A stretch of DNA of 64,000 nt from NCBI GenBank assembly GCA_035265935.1, contig DATFOC010000019.1, positions 18,212 to 82,211 of the forward strand, in the 5' to 3' direction. The notes beneath the pieces are model-generated. The model had not been told where the DNA came from, made no database searches, and saw only the letters and a program-made list of their open reading frames with translations. The stretch comes from JACDAN01 sp035265935. Its GTDB lineage: Bacteria > Actinomycetota > Thermoleophilia > Gaiellales > Gaiellaceae. The position numbers and the translations under genes were made by a program. This document shows positions 27,874 to 35,926 of this stretch, piece by piece. Within the stretch, counting starts at the first letter, position 1. Every line of letters starts with the position of its first letter.

Positions 27874-28307
27874 GCCCGGCTTTCGCCCAGCGGGCCCTGC
27901 TCCTCGCAGGGGTCACGCTGCTCGGGGGCGTCGTCGCGCTCAGCCTGGCCGACCGCATCGGCGACTCGGGCACGGCTACGAAGCTTCCCGAGGCCGTCGC
28001 GCCACCCGGCGGCGGCTGGTACGAGGCGGCCGCCGGCAGGGAGCCCCGGCGCTTCTACCGGCGGCCGACGTCGTGCGGCCACGTCGTCGAGCGCTCGACC
28101 ATGGGTTTCGCACATCCGGTCCTGCCCTGCGGCGCCAAGATCTACCTCGGCCACGGCGGCAAGGAGGTCCTCACCCAGGTCGTTGGTCGCGGGGCGACGC
28201 CCGGAGGAGTCCAGTTCGGGTTGACGGACGCCCTGGCGGAGGAGCTCGGCATCGACGGCCGGGCTACGGTCCGCTGGCGATTCGCACGCCGCAGTGCTCT
28301 ACAGTGA
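27870..28307 (+). CDS. Exported RlpA-like double-psi beta-barrel protein
   Basis: 145 residues from a GTG overlapping the previous stop. A signal or anchor helix (RALLLAGVTLLGGVVALSLA) is followed by a linker and then a region from about residue 65 that matches the double-psi barrel: TMGFAHPVLPCGAKIYLGHG, then VVGRGATPGGVQFGLTDALA. The second replaces the usual VxDRGP...DLS pattern with VVGRGA...GLT, so the catalytic aspartate of lytic RlpA proteins is not in its normal setting. It probably acts on or binds cell-wall glycan outside the membrane. The two cysteines in the domain could form a disulfide. Confidence 0.66.
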   Translation: MSPAFAQRALLLAGVTLLGGVVALSLADRIGDSGTATKLPEAVAPPGGGWYEAAAGREPRRFYRRPTSCGHVVERSTMGFAHPVLPCGAKIYLGHGGKEVLTQVVGRGATPGGVQFGLTDALAEELGIDGRATVRWRFARRSALQ

Positions 28308-28309
28308 GA

Positions 28310-28473
28310 CGTGCTCGACCCTGTACGTGGTCTCGCGTACAAACGTGAACCAACAGACACGTGAAGGGAGCTCGGGTCCGCGCCGGCCCTCAGAAGCCGG
28401 TTCGGCTCGGCACCCACCTGGCTAGTCCAGGTTCGCACTGCGCGAGGCATCACCGGCAGGGTGGGGCACTTTT
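28310..28473 (+). ncRNA. ssrS: Probable 6S RNA
   Basis: Between the RlpA-like gene and mnmA is a structured segment of about 164 bases. Its ends pair: GTGCTCGACCCTG (28311-28323) with CAGGGTGGGGCAC (28457-28469). The 3' half contains GGCACCCACCTGG, then CCAGGTTCGCACTGCGCGAGGC, arranged like the conserved closing part of bacterial 6S RNA. In Bacillus a 6S RNA gene lies next to aspS in the same hisS-aspS...mnmA...alaS-ruvX-mltG context, which supports the call. 6S RNA binds the housekeeping RNA polymerase as a promoter mimic. Exact ends are estimates; a covariance-model search would decide. Confidence 0.7.
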
Positions 28474-28476
28474 CTC

Positions 28477-28504
28477 GGATGGGCCTGCGGAAGCGGGCCC
28501 ATCC
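28477..28504 (+). terminator. Strong hairpin after the 6S RNA
   Basis: GGATGGGCCTGC - GGAA - GCGGGCCCATCC is a 12-pair stem with one G-T pair and a GNRA-type loop, beginning a few bases after the TTTTCT that ends the presumed 6S RNA. Only a short T stretch (GGTTTCTC) follows, so it may be a terminator or a 3' processing barrier. It ends 24 bases before the mnmA start. Confidence 0.6.
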
Positions 28505-28528
28505 CGGTTTCTCGGCTACGGTGGCTCG

Positions 28529-29785
28529 GTGATCGAAGTCGTCGGAGATTCGTCGAGAGACGGGGAGTGGCGGCTCGTCCGGCTCTCGGTCGACCGCGAC
28601 CGGATCGTCTCGTCCGACGCGGAGGGGCTCGACCGCCCGCTCGACGGCATGACGCTGCTCGAAGCGGCAGCAGTCGGCGGCGACGAGCTCACCGTGGACG
28701 CGCTCGCGTCCGCGATCGGGCCGATCTTCCGGGCCCGTCCGGACACAGAACGGGTTGCCGTGGCGATGAGCGGCGGCGTCGACAGCGCGGTTGCACTGCT
28801 CCGCGCCGGCCCCAGAGCGCTCGGTGTGACCCTGCGGCTGTGGATCGATCCGGAAGGGAGCGACGTCGAGCGCGCCTGCTGCTCTCCCGAGGCCGTGATC
28901 GCCGCCCGCGCGACCTGCCACAGGCTCGGGCTCCCACACGTCACAATCGACGCGCGGGAGGAGTTCCGACACGCGATCGTCGAGCCCTTCGTGCGCGGCT
29001 ACCGGCGAGGCGAGACGCCGAATCCCTGCATCCGCTGCAACGGCTTCTTCCGCTTCGGACGCCTTCTCCGCTTCGCGCGCCTTGCGGGAGCCGCGCGCCT
29101 GGCGACCGGGCACTACGCCCGGATCGTCAAACACGACGGACGCCCGCTCCTTGCCCGCGCCGCAGACTCCGAGAAGGACCAGTCCTACATGCTCGCGAGG
29201 CTCGATCCTCGCGTCCTCGACCGCGTCTCGTTCCCGCTCGGTGAGCAGTCGAAGGAAGAAACACGGGCGGAGGCCGAGCGCGCAGGTCTCGCGGCAGCCC
29301 GGCGGGCGGAGAGCCAGGAGGCGTGCTTCCTCGGCGGCGACGACTACCGCGCGTTCCTTTCGCGTCACGGCCTGAATGCCGAGGAGGGGGCCGTCGAGGA
29401 CGAGCGAGGGCAGGTCCTCGGAACCCACGACGGCTTCTGGCGCTTCACACCGGGGCAGCGCAAGGGCCTCGGGGTGGCGGCCGGGTCGCCGGTCTACGCG
29501 CTCCGCACCGTTCCGGACCGTAACGCCGTCGTCGTGGGTGCGCGCGAATCCTTGGCCCGAAGGCGAGTTCGGGCGGACGGTCGCCTCTTCGCAGACGCAG
29601 ACCGCGTCGACGTCAAGCTCCGCTACCGGTCGCCGGCGGTTCCGGGCCGGGTGGAGGCGAGGGCGCGTGGGTTCGCCGCGGTGCTGGACGAGCCCGCGTA
29701 CGGCGTTGCTCCCGGCCAGGCGGCCGTGCTCTACGACGGTGACGTCGTAATCGGCGCGGGGCGGATCGTGTCGTCCGGCGCATGA
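28529..29785 (+). CDS. mnmA: tRNA 2-thiouridine synthase MnmA with N-terminal IscU-like extension
   Basis: 418 residues from GTG 28529, six bases after TACGGT. The MnmA core starts at about residue 75: PP-loop SGGVDS (81-86), TPNPCIRCN (163-171), ATGHYARI, KDQSYML, ESQEACF (261-267), then the C-terminal barrel. It thiolates U34 of Lys, Glu and Gln tRNAs. Two oddities stand out. Residue 167 is Cys where E. coli has Asp, making CxxC (167, 170) plus Cys266, a set able to hold an iron-sulfur cluster. Residues 1-70 (GEWRLVRLSVDRDRIVSSDA, LDGMTLLEAAAV) resemble the IscU/NifU scaffold fold but lack its cysteines. Most MnmA proteins lack this part. Confidence 0.92.
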   Translation: MIEVVGDSSRDGEWRLVRLSVDRDRIVSSDAEGLDRPLDGMTLLEAAAVGGDELTVDALASAIGPIFRARPDTERVAVAMSGGVDSAVALLRAGPRALGVTLRLWIDPEGSDVERACCSPEAVIAARATCHRLGLPHVTIDAREEFRHAIVEPFVRGYRRGETPNPCIRCNGFFRFGRLLRFARLAGAARLATGHYARIVKHDGRPLLARAADSEKDQSYMLARLDPRVLDRVSFPLGEQSKEETRAEAERAGLAAARRAESQEACFLGGDDYRAFLSRHGLNAEEGAVEDERGQVLGTHDGFWRFTPGQRKGLGVAAGSPVYALRTVPDRNAVVVGARESLARRRVRADGRLFADADRVDVKLRYRSPAVPGRVEARARGFAAVLDEPAYGVAPGQAAVLYDGDVVIGAGRIVSSGA

Positions 29786-29840
29786 CGTATACGACGGCTA
29801 ACGTCCGGCGTGCGTTGCTGGGAGGGGTTCCGCACAACCA

Positions 29841-30227
29841 ATGAGCAGGGACGAGATCAGGCTCACGATGCCGCGGAAGCGGCCCTACTACGGCGTGGCT
29901 CACCTCGTGCTGGGCGGCGTCGCCTCACGCCTCGACCTCACCGTCGAACATCTCGAGGAGCTCGAGCTCGCGCTCGACGGCCTGCTCGATCGGCGCGACG
30001 GCGGCGAAGAGGTCACGCTCACCCTTCGCGTCCTGGACGGTGGCCTCGCGGCCGAGCTCGGGCCGTTCAGCCAGCAGCTGCGCGCCGACTTCGACGCGGA
30101 ACCCGGCGACGCACTTTCGATCCGGCGGCTCCTCGACGCCGTGGTCGACGGCTGGGTGCTCGAGGAACGAGACGGCGGGACCTGGATCGAGCTTCGGAAG
30201 CAGACCGGCACCGAGGGGCCGGGCTAG
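29841..30227 (+). CDS. Anti-sigma-factor-like protein with degenerate HATPase fold
   Basis: 128 residues, ATG start with GGGAGGGG about 14 bases upstream, in the loop of a possible GTGCG/CGCAC hairpin. The order of elements (LTVEHLEELELALDGLLD, then VTLTLRVLDGGLAAELG, then SIRRLLDAVVDGWVLEERDG and GTWIELRK) follows RsbW/SpoIIAB-type anti-sigma kinases. The N-box asparagines and the DxGxG ATP loop are missing, so ATP binding looks lost. It ends two bases before the sigma-factor gene, a placement typical of a cognate regulator. It could hold that sigma factor by a kinase-independent mechanism. Distant similarity; family call moderate. Confidence 0.6.
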   Translation: MSRDEIRLTMPRKRPYYGVAHLVLGGVASRLDLTVEHLEELELALDGLLDRRDGGEEVTLTLRVLDGGLAAELGPFSQQLRADFDAEPGDALSIRRLLDAVVDGWVLEERDGGTWIELRKQTGTEGPG

Positions 30228-30229
30228 GA

Positions 30230-30979
30230 ATGGCGGCCGACGACAAGATCCTGCTCAGGCGCTACCACGAGGACGGCGACCTGGCCGCCCGGGAGGAGCT
30301 GATCGAGCGCTACATGTCGCTCGTTCGCTCACTCGCCCGCCGGTACGCCTATCGCGGAGAGCAGCTCGACGACCTGGTTCAGATCGGCGCAATCGGCTTG
30401 ATCAAGGCGATCGACCGGTTTGACCTCGAGCGCGGCGTCGAACTGACGACGTATGCGACGCCGAACATCATCGGCGAGATCAAGCGGCACTTCCGCGACA
30501 AGGGCTGGTCCGTGCGCGTCCCGCGCGGGCTTCAGGAGCTGAACGTCCAGGTCTCGAAGCTGATCGAGCAGCTGACGGTGCAGCTCGGCCGCTCGCCGAC
30601 GATCCCGGAGCTCGCGAAGGCGGCCGGGGTCGAGGAGGAACAGGTGCTCGAGGCGCTCGAGAGCGGCCGTGCGTACAGCTCGGTGTCGCTCTCGACCGGC
30701 GGCGGCTCCGACGAGGACGGTGAGCTCGACCCGCTCGAGTCGCTCGGGACGATCGAGCACGAGTACGAGGTCTCGGAGGATCGCGCCGTGCTCGCGCCTG
30801 GGTTCAAGGTGCTCGACGAGCGCGAACGGAAAATCCTCCACCTGCGCTTCTTCAGCGGCCTCACGCAGTCGCAGATCGCTGCCGAGATCGGCATCTCGCA
30901 GATGCACGTCTCGCGGCTGATCAGGCGATCACTGGAAAAGATCCGCGAAGAGATCGCCGAAGAGTCCGAAGTAGCCTAA
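30230..30979 (+). CDS. RNA polymerase sigma factor, SigB/SigF/SigG subfamily
   Basis: 249 residues from ATG 30230. Region 2 (LIERYMSLVRSLARRYAYRG, QLDDLVQIGAIGLIKAIDRF, then TYATPNIIGEIKRHFRDKGW), region 3 (VRVPRGLQELN) and region 4 (ERKILHLRFFSGLTQSQIAA, GISQMHVSRLIRRSL) are all present, matching the stress/sporulation group. It directs RNA polymerase to an alternative promoter set. The gene before it encodes a degenerate anti-sigma-like protein. A palindromic element begins inside its stop codon and may end the transcript. Confidence 0.93.
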   Translation: MAADDKILLRRYHEDGDLAAREELIERYMSLVRSLARRYAYRGEQLDDLVQIGAIGLIKAIDRFDLERGVELTTYATPNIIGEIKRHFRDKGWSVRVPRGLQELNVQVSKLIEQLTVQLGRSPTIPELAKAAGVEEEQVLEALESGRAYSSVSLSTGGGSDEDGELDPLESLGTIEHEYEVSEDRAVLAPGFKVLDERERKILHLRFFSGLTQSQIAAEIGISQMHVSRLIRRSLEKIREEIAEESEVA

Positions 30980-31141
30980 GAGGGCTTGGCGGACGTCGAC
31001 TATGCCCCTCGGCTGCGCTGCTCGCCCTAGGCCGCGTCCTCAGTCGCGTCCGTATCTCATCCGGTACGACCGCTCCCTGCGTCCTTGCCTAGGAACGACC
31101 AGCACACCCGAATGACGAGCAATGTCCCACCAAGCCCTCCT
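30978..31141. repeat. Palindromic element copy A (164 bp)
   Basis: Left arm AAGAGGGCTTGGCGGAC starts in the TAA stop of the sigma gene; right arm is the complement of AGGAGGGCTTGGTGGGACAT (31122-31141). The interior shares TGCGCTGCTCGCCC and CTGCGTCCTTGCCT with copy B and GTCCTCAGTCG...CGCTCCCTGCGTCC with copy D. See copies B-E. No ORF fits the element. Confidence 0.75.
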
Positions 31142-31147
31142 GGGCGC

Positions 31148-31993
31148 ATGCACGTTCGAGAATGGGGCTCCCCCGACGGGCGGCCTCTCGTCTTCTGGCA
31201 CGCGCTCGGTTCCGGGACGTCGGGTGCGTACCTGGCCGAGATCGCGCCGACGCTGACGGACGCAGGGCTCTGGCTGCTCGCGCCGGATGCGCCAGGCTTC
31301 GGCGAGTCGCCCGCGCTTCCGTCCGAGGAGTACGAGACCGCGTCGGTCGTAGGGATGGTGCGCGACCTCCTCGACGCGCGTGGGATCGACCGCGCGATCC
31401 TGATGGGGCACTCCTGGGGCGGCACGATCATGACCGCGTTCGGGGCGGCGCATCCAGAGCGTGTCGACGGGCTGGTGCTGGTCGACAGCGGGCAGATCGA
31501 CTACCAGGACGTGCCCGGTTTCCCGCACGGGAAGACCTACGAGGACCTTGTCGAGGACGCGCGGGGGCCCGAGCGGACGATCCGCACGACCGCCGAGGAC
31601 TTCGAGCGCGACGCTCAGGAGGAGGTGCGGCGCCGGATCACACCCGAACTGTTGGAGGCCTTCCGGGCGGGGCTCCGTGAAGAGGACGGGCAGCTCGTCA
31701 GCATCGTCACGCCGGAGACGCGGGCGTCGGCCATGTACGGCCTCATGGGCACACGGGTGACCGAGAGCTGGCCGGCGATCGCCGAGGCGCGGATCCCCAT
31801 CCTGCTCCTGCTCGCGACCGAGCCCGCGGAGACGCGGGAGCAGAACCGGCGCGCTGCCAAGGTGTTCGCCGAGCGGTTCCCGGAGGCGGAGATCCACTTC
31901 CTCGAGAACGCCGGCCACGACCTGTTCGCCGACGCAGGTCCCGAGCTCGCTCGAATCGTGGCGGAGTGGGCCACCGGCCTCGGGCCTCGCTGA
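31148..31993 (+). CDS. Alpha/beta-hydrolase fold protein
   Basis: 281 residues from the ATG at 31148; a TTG 63 bases earlier in frame would place the start inside the palindromic element, so it is rejected. Nucleophile elbow MGHSWGG (serine), DAPGFGES oxyanion region, and NAGHDLF with the catalytic histidine are clear. It resembles epoxide-hydrolase or proline-iminopeptidase-like enzymes, but the substrate cannot be named. The gene is isolated between element A and alaS, with 124 bases to the alaS start. Confidence 0.82.
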   Translation: MHVREWGSPDGRPLVFWHALGSGTSGAYLAEIAPTLTDAGLWLLAPDAPGFGESPALPSEEYETASVVGMVRDLLDARGIDRAILMGHSWGGTIMTAFGAAHPERVDGLVLVDSGQIDYQDVPGFPHGKTYEDLVEDARGPERTIRTTAEDFERDAQEEVRRRITPELLEAFRAGLREEDGQLVSIVTPETRASAMYGLMGTRVTESWPAIAEARIPILLLLATEPAETREQNRRAAKVFAERFPEAEIHFLENAGHDLFADAGPELARIVAEWATGLGPR

Positions 31994-32080
31994 TCCGCCC
32001 CTGGGGCCTCCAGCCTCCTCCCCGATTCGATCGTAACGAACGCCGACACACGTGTCTGTGCCGGAAGAGCGCCGAAAGCG

Positions 32081-32118
32081 TTGAGGTGTGTCACCACCCG
32101 GCACCTAGAATCGAGGCG
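32081..32118 (+). promoter_or_regulatory. Probable leaderless promoter of alaS
   Basis: TTGAGG (32081-32086) and TAGAAT (32106-32111) with a 19-base spacer; the GTG start of alaS is six bases after the hexamer and there is no Shine-Dalgarno. The upstream 90 bases contain the palindrome ACACGTGT, possibly an operator, and no T-box. Confidence 0.55.
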
Positions 32119-34625
32119 TGCGGACGACGGCCGACATCCGCGAAGGCTTCCTGCGCTTCTTCGAGGAGAAGAGCCATACACGGCTGCCCTCTGCGCCGGT
32201 GATCCCGCCTCCCCAGGACACCTCGACGCTGCTGATCAGCGCCGGTATGCAACCCCTGAAACCCTACTTCCTGGGCCAGAAAGAGCCGCCGGCGACGCTG
32301 CTGACCACGTTCCAGAAAGTTTTCCGGACGACCGACATCGACGAGGTCGGCCTCGACGGCTACCACCTCGCGTTCTTCGAGATGATGGGCAACTTCTCCA
32401 TCGGCGAGTACTTCAAGGAAGGCGCCGTCGAGCACGCGTGGGAGTTCATGCGCGACCGGCTCGACATCGACTTCGACAAGCTCTGGGTGAGTGTCTTCGC
32501 CGGGGATCCGGGGCTCGGGCTGGGTGAGGACGAGGTCGCGATCGCCGCGTGGGAGGCGGTCGGCCAGCCCCGCGAGCGGATCGTCGGTCTCCCGCGCACC
32601 GAGAACTTCTGGCAGGCGGGCGAGACGGGCCCGTGTGGGCCGTGCTCCGAGATGTACTACGACCGCGGCGTCGAGCTCTCGTGCGGCCGCCCGGACTGCG
32701 GGCCCGGGTGCCCCTGCGAGCGCTATCTGGAGTTCTGGAACCTCGTCTTCATGGAGTTCGACCTCGGCGCCGACGGCGCCCTCACGCCTCTTCCCAAGCC
32801 CGTGATCGACACGGGGATGGGGCTCGAGCGCGCGGCTGCGATCCAGCAGGACGTGATCACCGTCTACGAGACCGACGGCTTCCAGGCATTGATGGACTGG
32901 ATCGAGGCCGAGAGCGGCGTCGCCTGGACGAGCTCCGAGAAGGCGACGAAGGCCCACCGGATCATGGCCGACCACGGCCGCGGCATGACTTTCCTCGTCG
33001 CGGACGGGGTGCTCCCGTCGAACGAGGGGCGGGGGTACGTGTTGCGCCGCGTGATCCGCCGGGCAGTTCAGCAGGCCCGCGGGATCGAACTGAACGACTT
33101 CTGGCGGATCTCGAACTTGGTGGCCGAGCAGATGGCGTACTGGTACCCGGAGCTGGAGGAGAACCGCGATCGCATCGCCGAGACGATCCGTGCCGAGGAG
33201 GAGCGCTTCACGCAGACGCTCGAGCGCGGGATGGGCCTGTTCGAGGAGGTCGCCTCCAGAGGCGCAATCTCCGGGGAGGATGCGTTCCGGCTCCACGACA
33301 CGTACGGCTTTCCGCTGGAGCTGGCCCGCGAGCTGGCGCTCGAGCGCGGGCTCGCCGTGGACGAGGAGGAGTTCACGCGCCTGATGGCGGAGCAGCGCGA
33401 GCGTTCGCGCTCGGCCGCCGCTTTCGAGGGTGAGATCCGGGTGAGCGGCCCGCCGACCGAGTTCGTCGGCTTCGAGACAACCGAGGTCCTGACCGCGATC
33501 CTGGCCCTCGAAGACCTCGGCGACGGCACCTTCCAGGCGAAGCTTGAGCGCTCCCCGTTCTATCCGGAGGGCGGTGGCCAGGTCTCCGACGGCGGCTGGA
33601 TCGAAAGCGAGGTGACCGGCGACCGGGCCGAGCTCGTCCGTGCGACACGGGTCGGCGACGACCAAGCCCTGACCTTCCGGGGCGAGGGCTTCGCCGTCGG
33701 CGACCGGGTCAAGGCCTCCGTCCCGTGGAGCGCCCGCTTCCCGACGATGGCGAACCACACCGCCACACATCTGCTCCACAAGGCGCTGCGGGACACGCTC
33801 GGGGAGCACGTCGTCCAGGCGGGGTCCGCGGTTCGGCCGGACAAGCTCCGCTTCGACTTCAAGCACGACAAGGCGCTCACCACCGAGGAGCGCGAGCAGG
33901 TCGAGCGCGCCGTCAACGAGAAGGTGTTCCAGAACCTGCCGGTGCGAACGTTCGTGACGCCGATCGAGGAGGCGCGGCGACTCGGCGCCATGATGCTCTT
34001 CGGCGAAAAGTACGGGGACGAGGTGCGCGTCGTCGAGGTCGAGGGGTACTCGCGCGAGCTTTGCGGCGGGACGCACGTCCGCTCGACGGCGGAGATCGGA
34101 CCGTTCGTGATCCTCTCGGAAGGCTCGGTCGGCTCGGGCGTCCGCCGGATCGAGGCCATCACGGCCGGCGAGGCGTGGGCGGCGCTTCGCGCCCGCTCGG
34201 AGGAGCTCGACGAGACCAGGGCGGAGCTGGAGCGCACACGGAAGGAGCTCGCCAAGGGCCCGAAGGACAAGGGCGCCTCTGAGGTCGTCATCCGGGACGA
34301 GTCCAACGGGATCGTGGTCGCCGAGGTCGAGGCTGTGAAGGGCTCGGCGCTCAAGGATCTGTCAGATCAGCTGCGCCGGTCGAAGAAGGCCGACGCGGTC
34401 CTGCTTGGCTCGGTGGACGACGGGCGCGCCTACCTGGTCGTGAATCTCGACCAGTCGTTGGTCGAGAAGGGGCTCGACGCCGTGCAGGTGGCCCGTAAGG
34501 CGGCGGAGAAGATCGGAGGCGGCGGCGGTGGCCGGCCGACGCTCGCCGAGGCCGGAGGCAAGGATCCGGAGGGGCTCGCAGCGGCATACGAGGTCGCGAA
34601 GAACGAGATCGCGGCCACTGCGTGA
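32118..34625 (+). CDS. alaS: Alanyl-tRNA synthetase
   Basis: 835 residues, GTG start. The catalytic N-terminus (FFEEKSHTRLPSAPVIPP, then DTSTLLISAGMQPLKPYFLG), the family QAGETGPCGPCSEMYYDRG region, the editing domain with HTATHLLHKALR and CGGTHVRSTAEIG (zinc ligands), and the C-terminal glycine-rich oligomer/C-Ala part (IGGGGGGRPTLAEAGG) are all present, so the enzyme is complete. It charges tRNA-Ala and hydrolyses mischarged Ser/Gly. It leads the operon alaS-ruvX-mltG-aroE; the stop overlaps ruvX by four bases. Confidence 0.97.
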   Translation: MRTTADIREGFLRFFEEKSHTRLPSAPVIPPPQDTSTLLISAGMQPLKPYFLGQKEPPATLLTTFQKVFRTTDIDEVGLDGYHLAFFEMMGNFSIGEYFKEGAVEHAWEFMRDRLDIDFDKLWVSVFAGDPGLGLGEDEVAIAAWEAVGQPRERIVGLPRTENFWQAGETGPCGPCSEMYYDRGVELSCGRPDCGPGCPCERYLEFWNLVFMEFDLGADGALTPLPKPVIDTGMGLERAAAIQQDVITVYETDGFQALMDWIEAESGVAWTSSEKATKAHRIMADHGRGMTFLVADGVLPSNEGRGYVLRRVIRRAVQQARGIELNDFWRISNLVAEQMAYWYPELEENRDRIAETIRAEEERFTQTLERGMGLFEEVASRGAISGEDAFRLHDTYGFPLELARELALERGLAVDEEEFTRLMAEQRERSRSAAAFEGEIRVSGPPTEFVGFETTEVLTAILALEDLGDGTFQAKLERSPFYPEGGGQVSDGGWIESEVTGDRAELVRATRVGDDQALTFRGEGFAVGDRVKASVPWSARFPTMANHTATHLLHKALRDTLGEHVVQAGSAVRPDKLRFDFKHDKALTTEEREQVERAVNEKVFQNLPVRTFVTPIEEARRLGAMMLFGEKYGDEVRVVEVEGYSRELCGGTHVRSTAEIGPFVILSEGSVGSGVRRIEAITAGEAWAALRARSEELDETRAELERTRKELAKGPKDKGASEVVIRDESNGIVVAEVEAVKGSALKDLSDQLRRSKKADAVLLGSVDDGRAYLVVNLDQSLVEKGLDAVQVARKAAEKIGGGGGGRPTLAEAGGKDPEGLAAAYEVAKNEIAATA

Positions 34626-35008
34626 AAGTGCTCGCCCTCGATTACGGGTCGGCTCGGACCGGCGTCGCGGTCTCCGACCCCACGGGGACGCTCGCGAGGC
34701 CGCTCGGATCCGTGAAGCAGGCAGCCACCGAGGAGGGCATGAGGCGCCTCGTCGACGTGGTCCGCGCAGAGAGTCCCGAGCGCGTCGTGGTCGGGCTGCC
34801 GCTCACCCTGCGCGGCGAGCGCGGAGCACAGGCGGAGGAGACCGAACGATTTGTCGAATCCCTGATGCGGGAGCTGGACGTACCGGTCGAGACCTTCGAC
34901 GAGCGCTTCACGACGTCGCTGGCCGGTCCGGGAGCCGACGACGACGCCCGGGCGGCCGCGCACCTGCTCACGAGTTACCTGGAATGGTGGAAGAACCGAC
35001 AACCGTGA
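34622..35008 (+). CDS. ruvX: YqgF/RuvX-type RNase H-fold nuclease
   Basis: 128 residues from a GTG that overlaps the alaS stop. KVLALDYGSARTGVAVSDPT carries the first catalytic aspartate, VVVGLPLTLRG and ETFDERFTTSLA the second site, and DDDARAAAHLLTSYL the third acidic residue. The family matures the 5' end of 16S rRNA (and was earlier described as a Holliday junction resolvase). The alaS-ruvX-mltG order is widespread. The end overlaps mltG by 25 bases in another frame. Confidence 0.93.
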   Translation: MKVLALDYGSARTGVAVSDPTGTLARPLGSVKQAATEEGMRRLVDVVRAESPERVVVGLPLTLRGERGAQAEETERFVESLMRELDVPVETFDERFTTSLAGPGADDDARAAAHLLTSYLEWWKNRQP

Positions 35009-35919
35009 TCCCTCCGCCGGGCCCGCCCCGGCGCCATCGGACGAAGGCCTCGCACGGCCGGATCTTCCTGCGCCGGATGGTCGCGCTCGCCTTCGTCCTC
35101 GGCCTGCTGGCGATCCTCGTCGGCTCGGCCTGGGCGATCCTCGGAGGCCGCGGCGAGGAGCCTGCTCCGCCGCCGAAGCCGGTGGCGGCGACGCCGAAGA
35201 CGCTGCGCATCATCTTCCCGGAGGGGTTCACTCGCGAGCAGATGGCGACCCGGATCGGCGAGGTCAACGAGATCGCGGAAGCCAGGCGGAACGTCGAGCC
35301 CCGTCTCTCGCCCACTCGGTATCGAGCGCTGACGGCGGGCTCGTCGAGGGTGCCACCCCAGTTCCTGACCGAGGGCAGGCCGCCGAACCTCGAGGGCTTC
35401 CTGTTCCCGGCGACGTACGAGTTCACGGCGAAGACGACGACGCGACAGCTCGTGAACAAGCAGCTGACGGCATTCCGCCGGAGCTGGTCGCAACTCAATC
35501 TCCGGGCCGCCCGGGCGAAGAACCTCACCGCGTACGACGTCCTGATCATTGCCTCGATGGTGGAGAAGGAGGTGATCGCACCGGAGGAGCGCGCGCTCGT
35601 CGCGGCCGTGATCTACAACCGCCTGAAGGCCGGGATGACGCTCGGGATCGATGCGACGATCCGCTACGGGCTGAATGTCCCGGGAACCGAGTCGCTGCGC
35701 GAGTCGCACCTCACCGACCCCACGCCGTACAACACGCGGATCCATCCGGGGTTGCCGCCGACGCCGATCGCGAATCCGGGGCTCGCCTCGATGCAGGCGG
35801 CGGCACATCCGGCGAAGGCGAACTACCTCTTCTTCGTACGCAAGTCGGACCGGGTGCACCACTTCTTCACCGCGTCCGAGCGCGAGTTCATCAACTACCT
35901 GAACGCCAACGGCTACTAA
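34984..35919 (+). CDS. mltG: Endolytic peptidoglycan transglycosylase MltG
   Basis: 311 residues from ATG 34984. It has a cytoplasmic Pro/basic N-terminus, one membrane helix (MVALAFVLGLLAILVGSAWA, about 35-54), a LysM-like part (IIFPEGFTREQMATRIGEV), and the YceG catalytic core with FLFPATYEF, ASMVEKEVIAPEERALVAAV (catalytic Glu), YNRLKAGMTLGIDATIRYGL and NTRIHPGLPPTPIANPG. It cuts nascent glycan strands and ends their polymerisation at the outer face of the inner membrane. A second, broken copy of this gene lies at 46309-47118. aroE follows almost without a gap. Confidence 0.95.
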   Translation: MVEEPTTVIPPPGPPRRHRTKASHGRIFLRRMVALAFVLGLLAILVGSAWAILGGRGEEPAPPPKPVAATPKTLRIIFPEGFTREQMATRIGEVNEIAEARRNVEPRLSPTRYRALTAGSSRVPPQFLTEGRPPNLEGFLFPATYEFTAKTTTRQLVNKQLTAFRRSWSQLNLRAARAKNLTAYDVLIIASMVEKEVIAPEERALVAAVIYNRLKAGMTLGIDATIRYGLNVPGTESLRESHLTDPTPYNTRIHPGLPPTPIANPGLASMQAAAHPAKANYLFFVRKSDRVHHFFTASEREFINYLNANGY

Positions 35920-35926
35920 CGTCGCG

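Noticed and set aside
31994..32117. T-box or riboswitch in front of alaS
   Set aside because: Only 124 bases, no T-box core sequence, and the promoter seems to sit right at the start codon.
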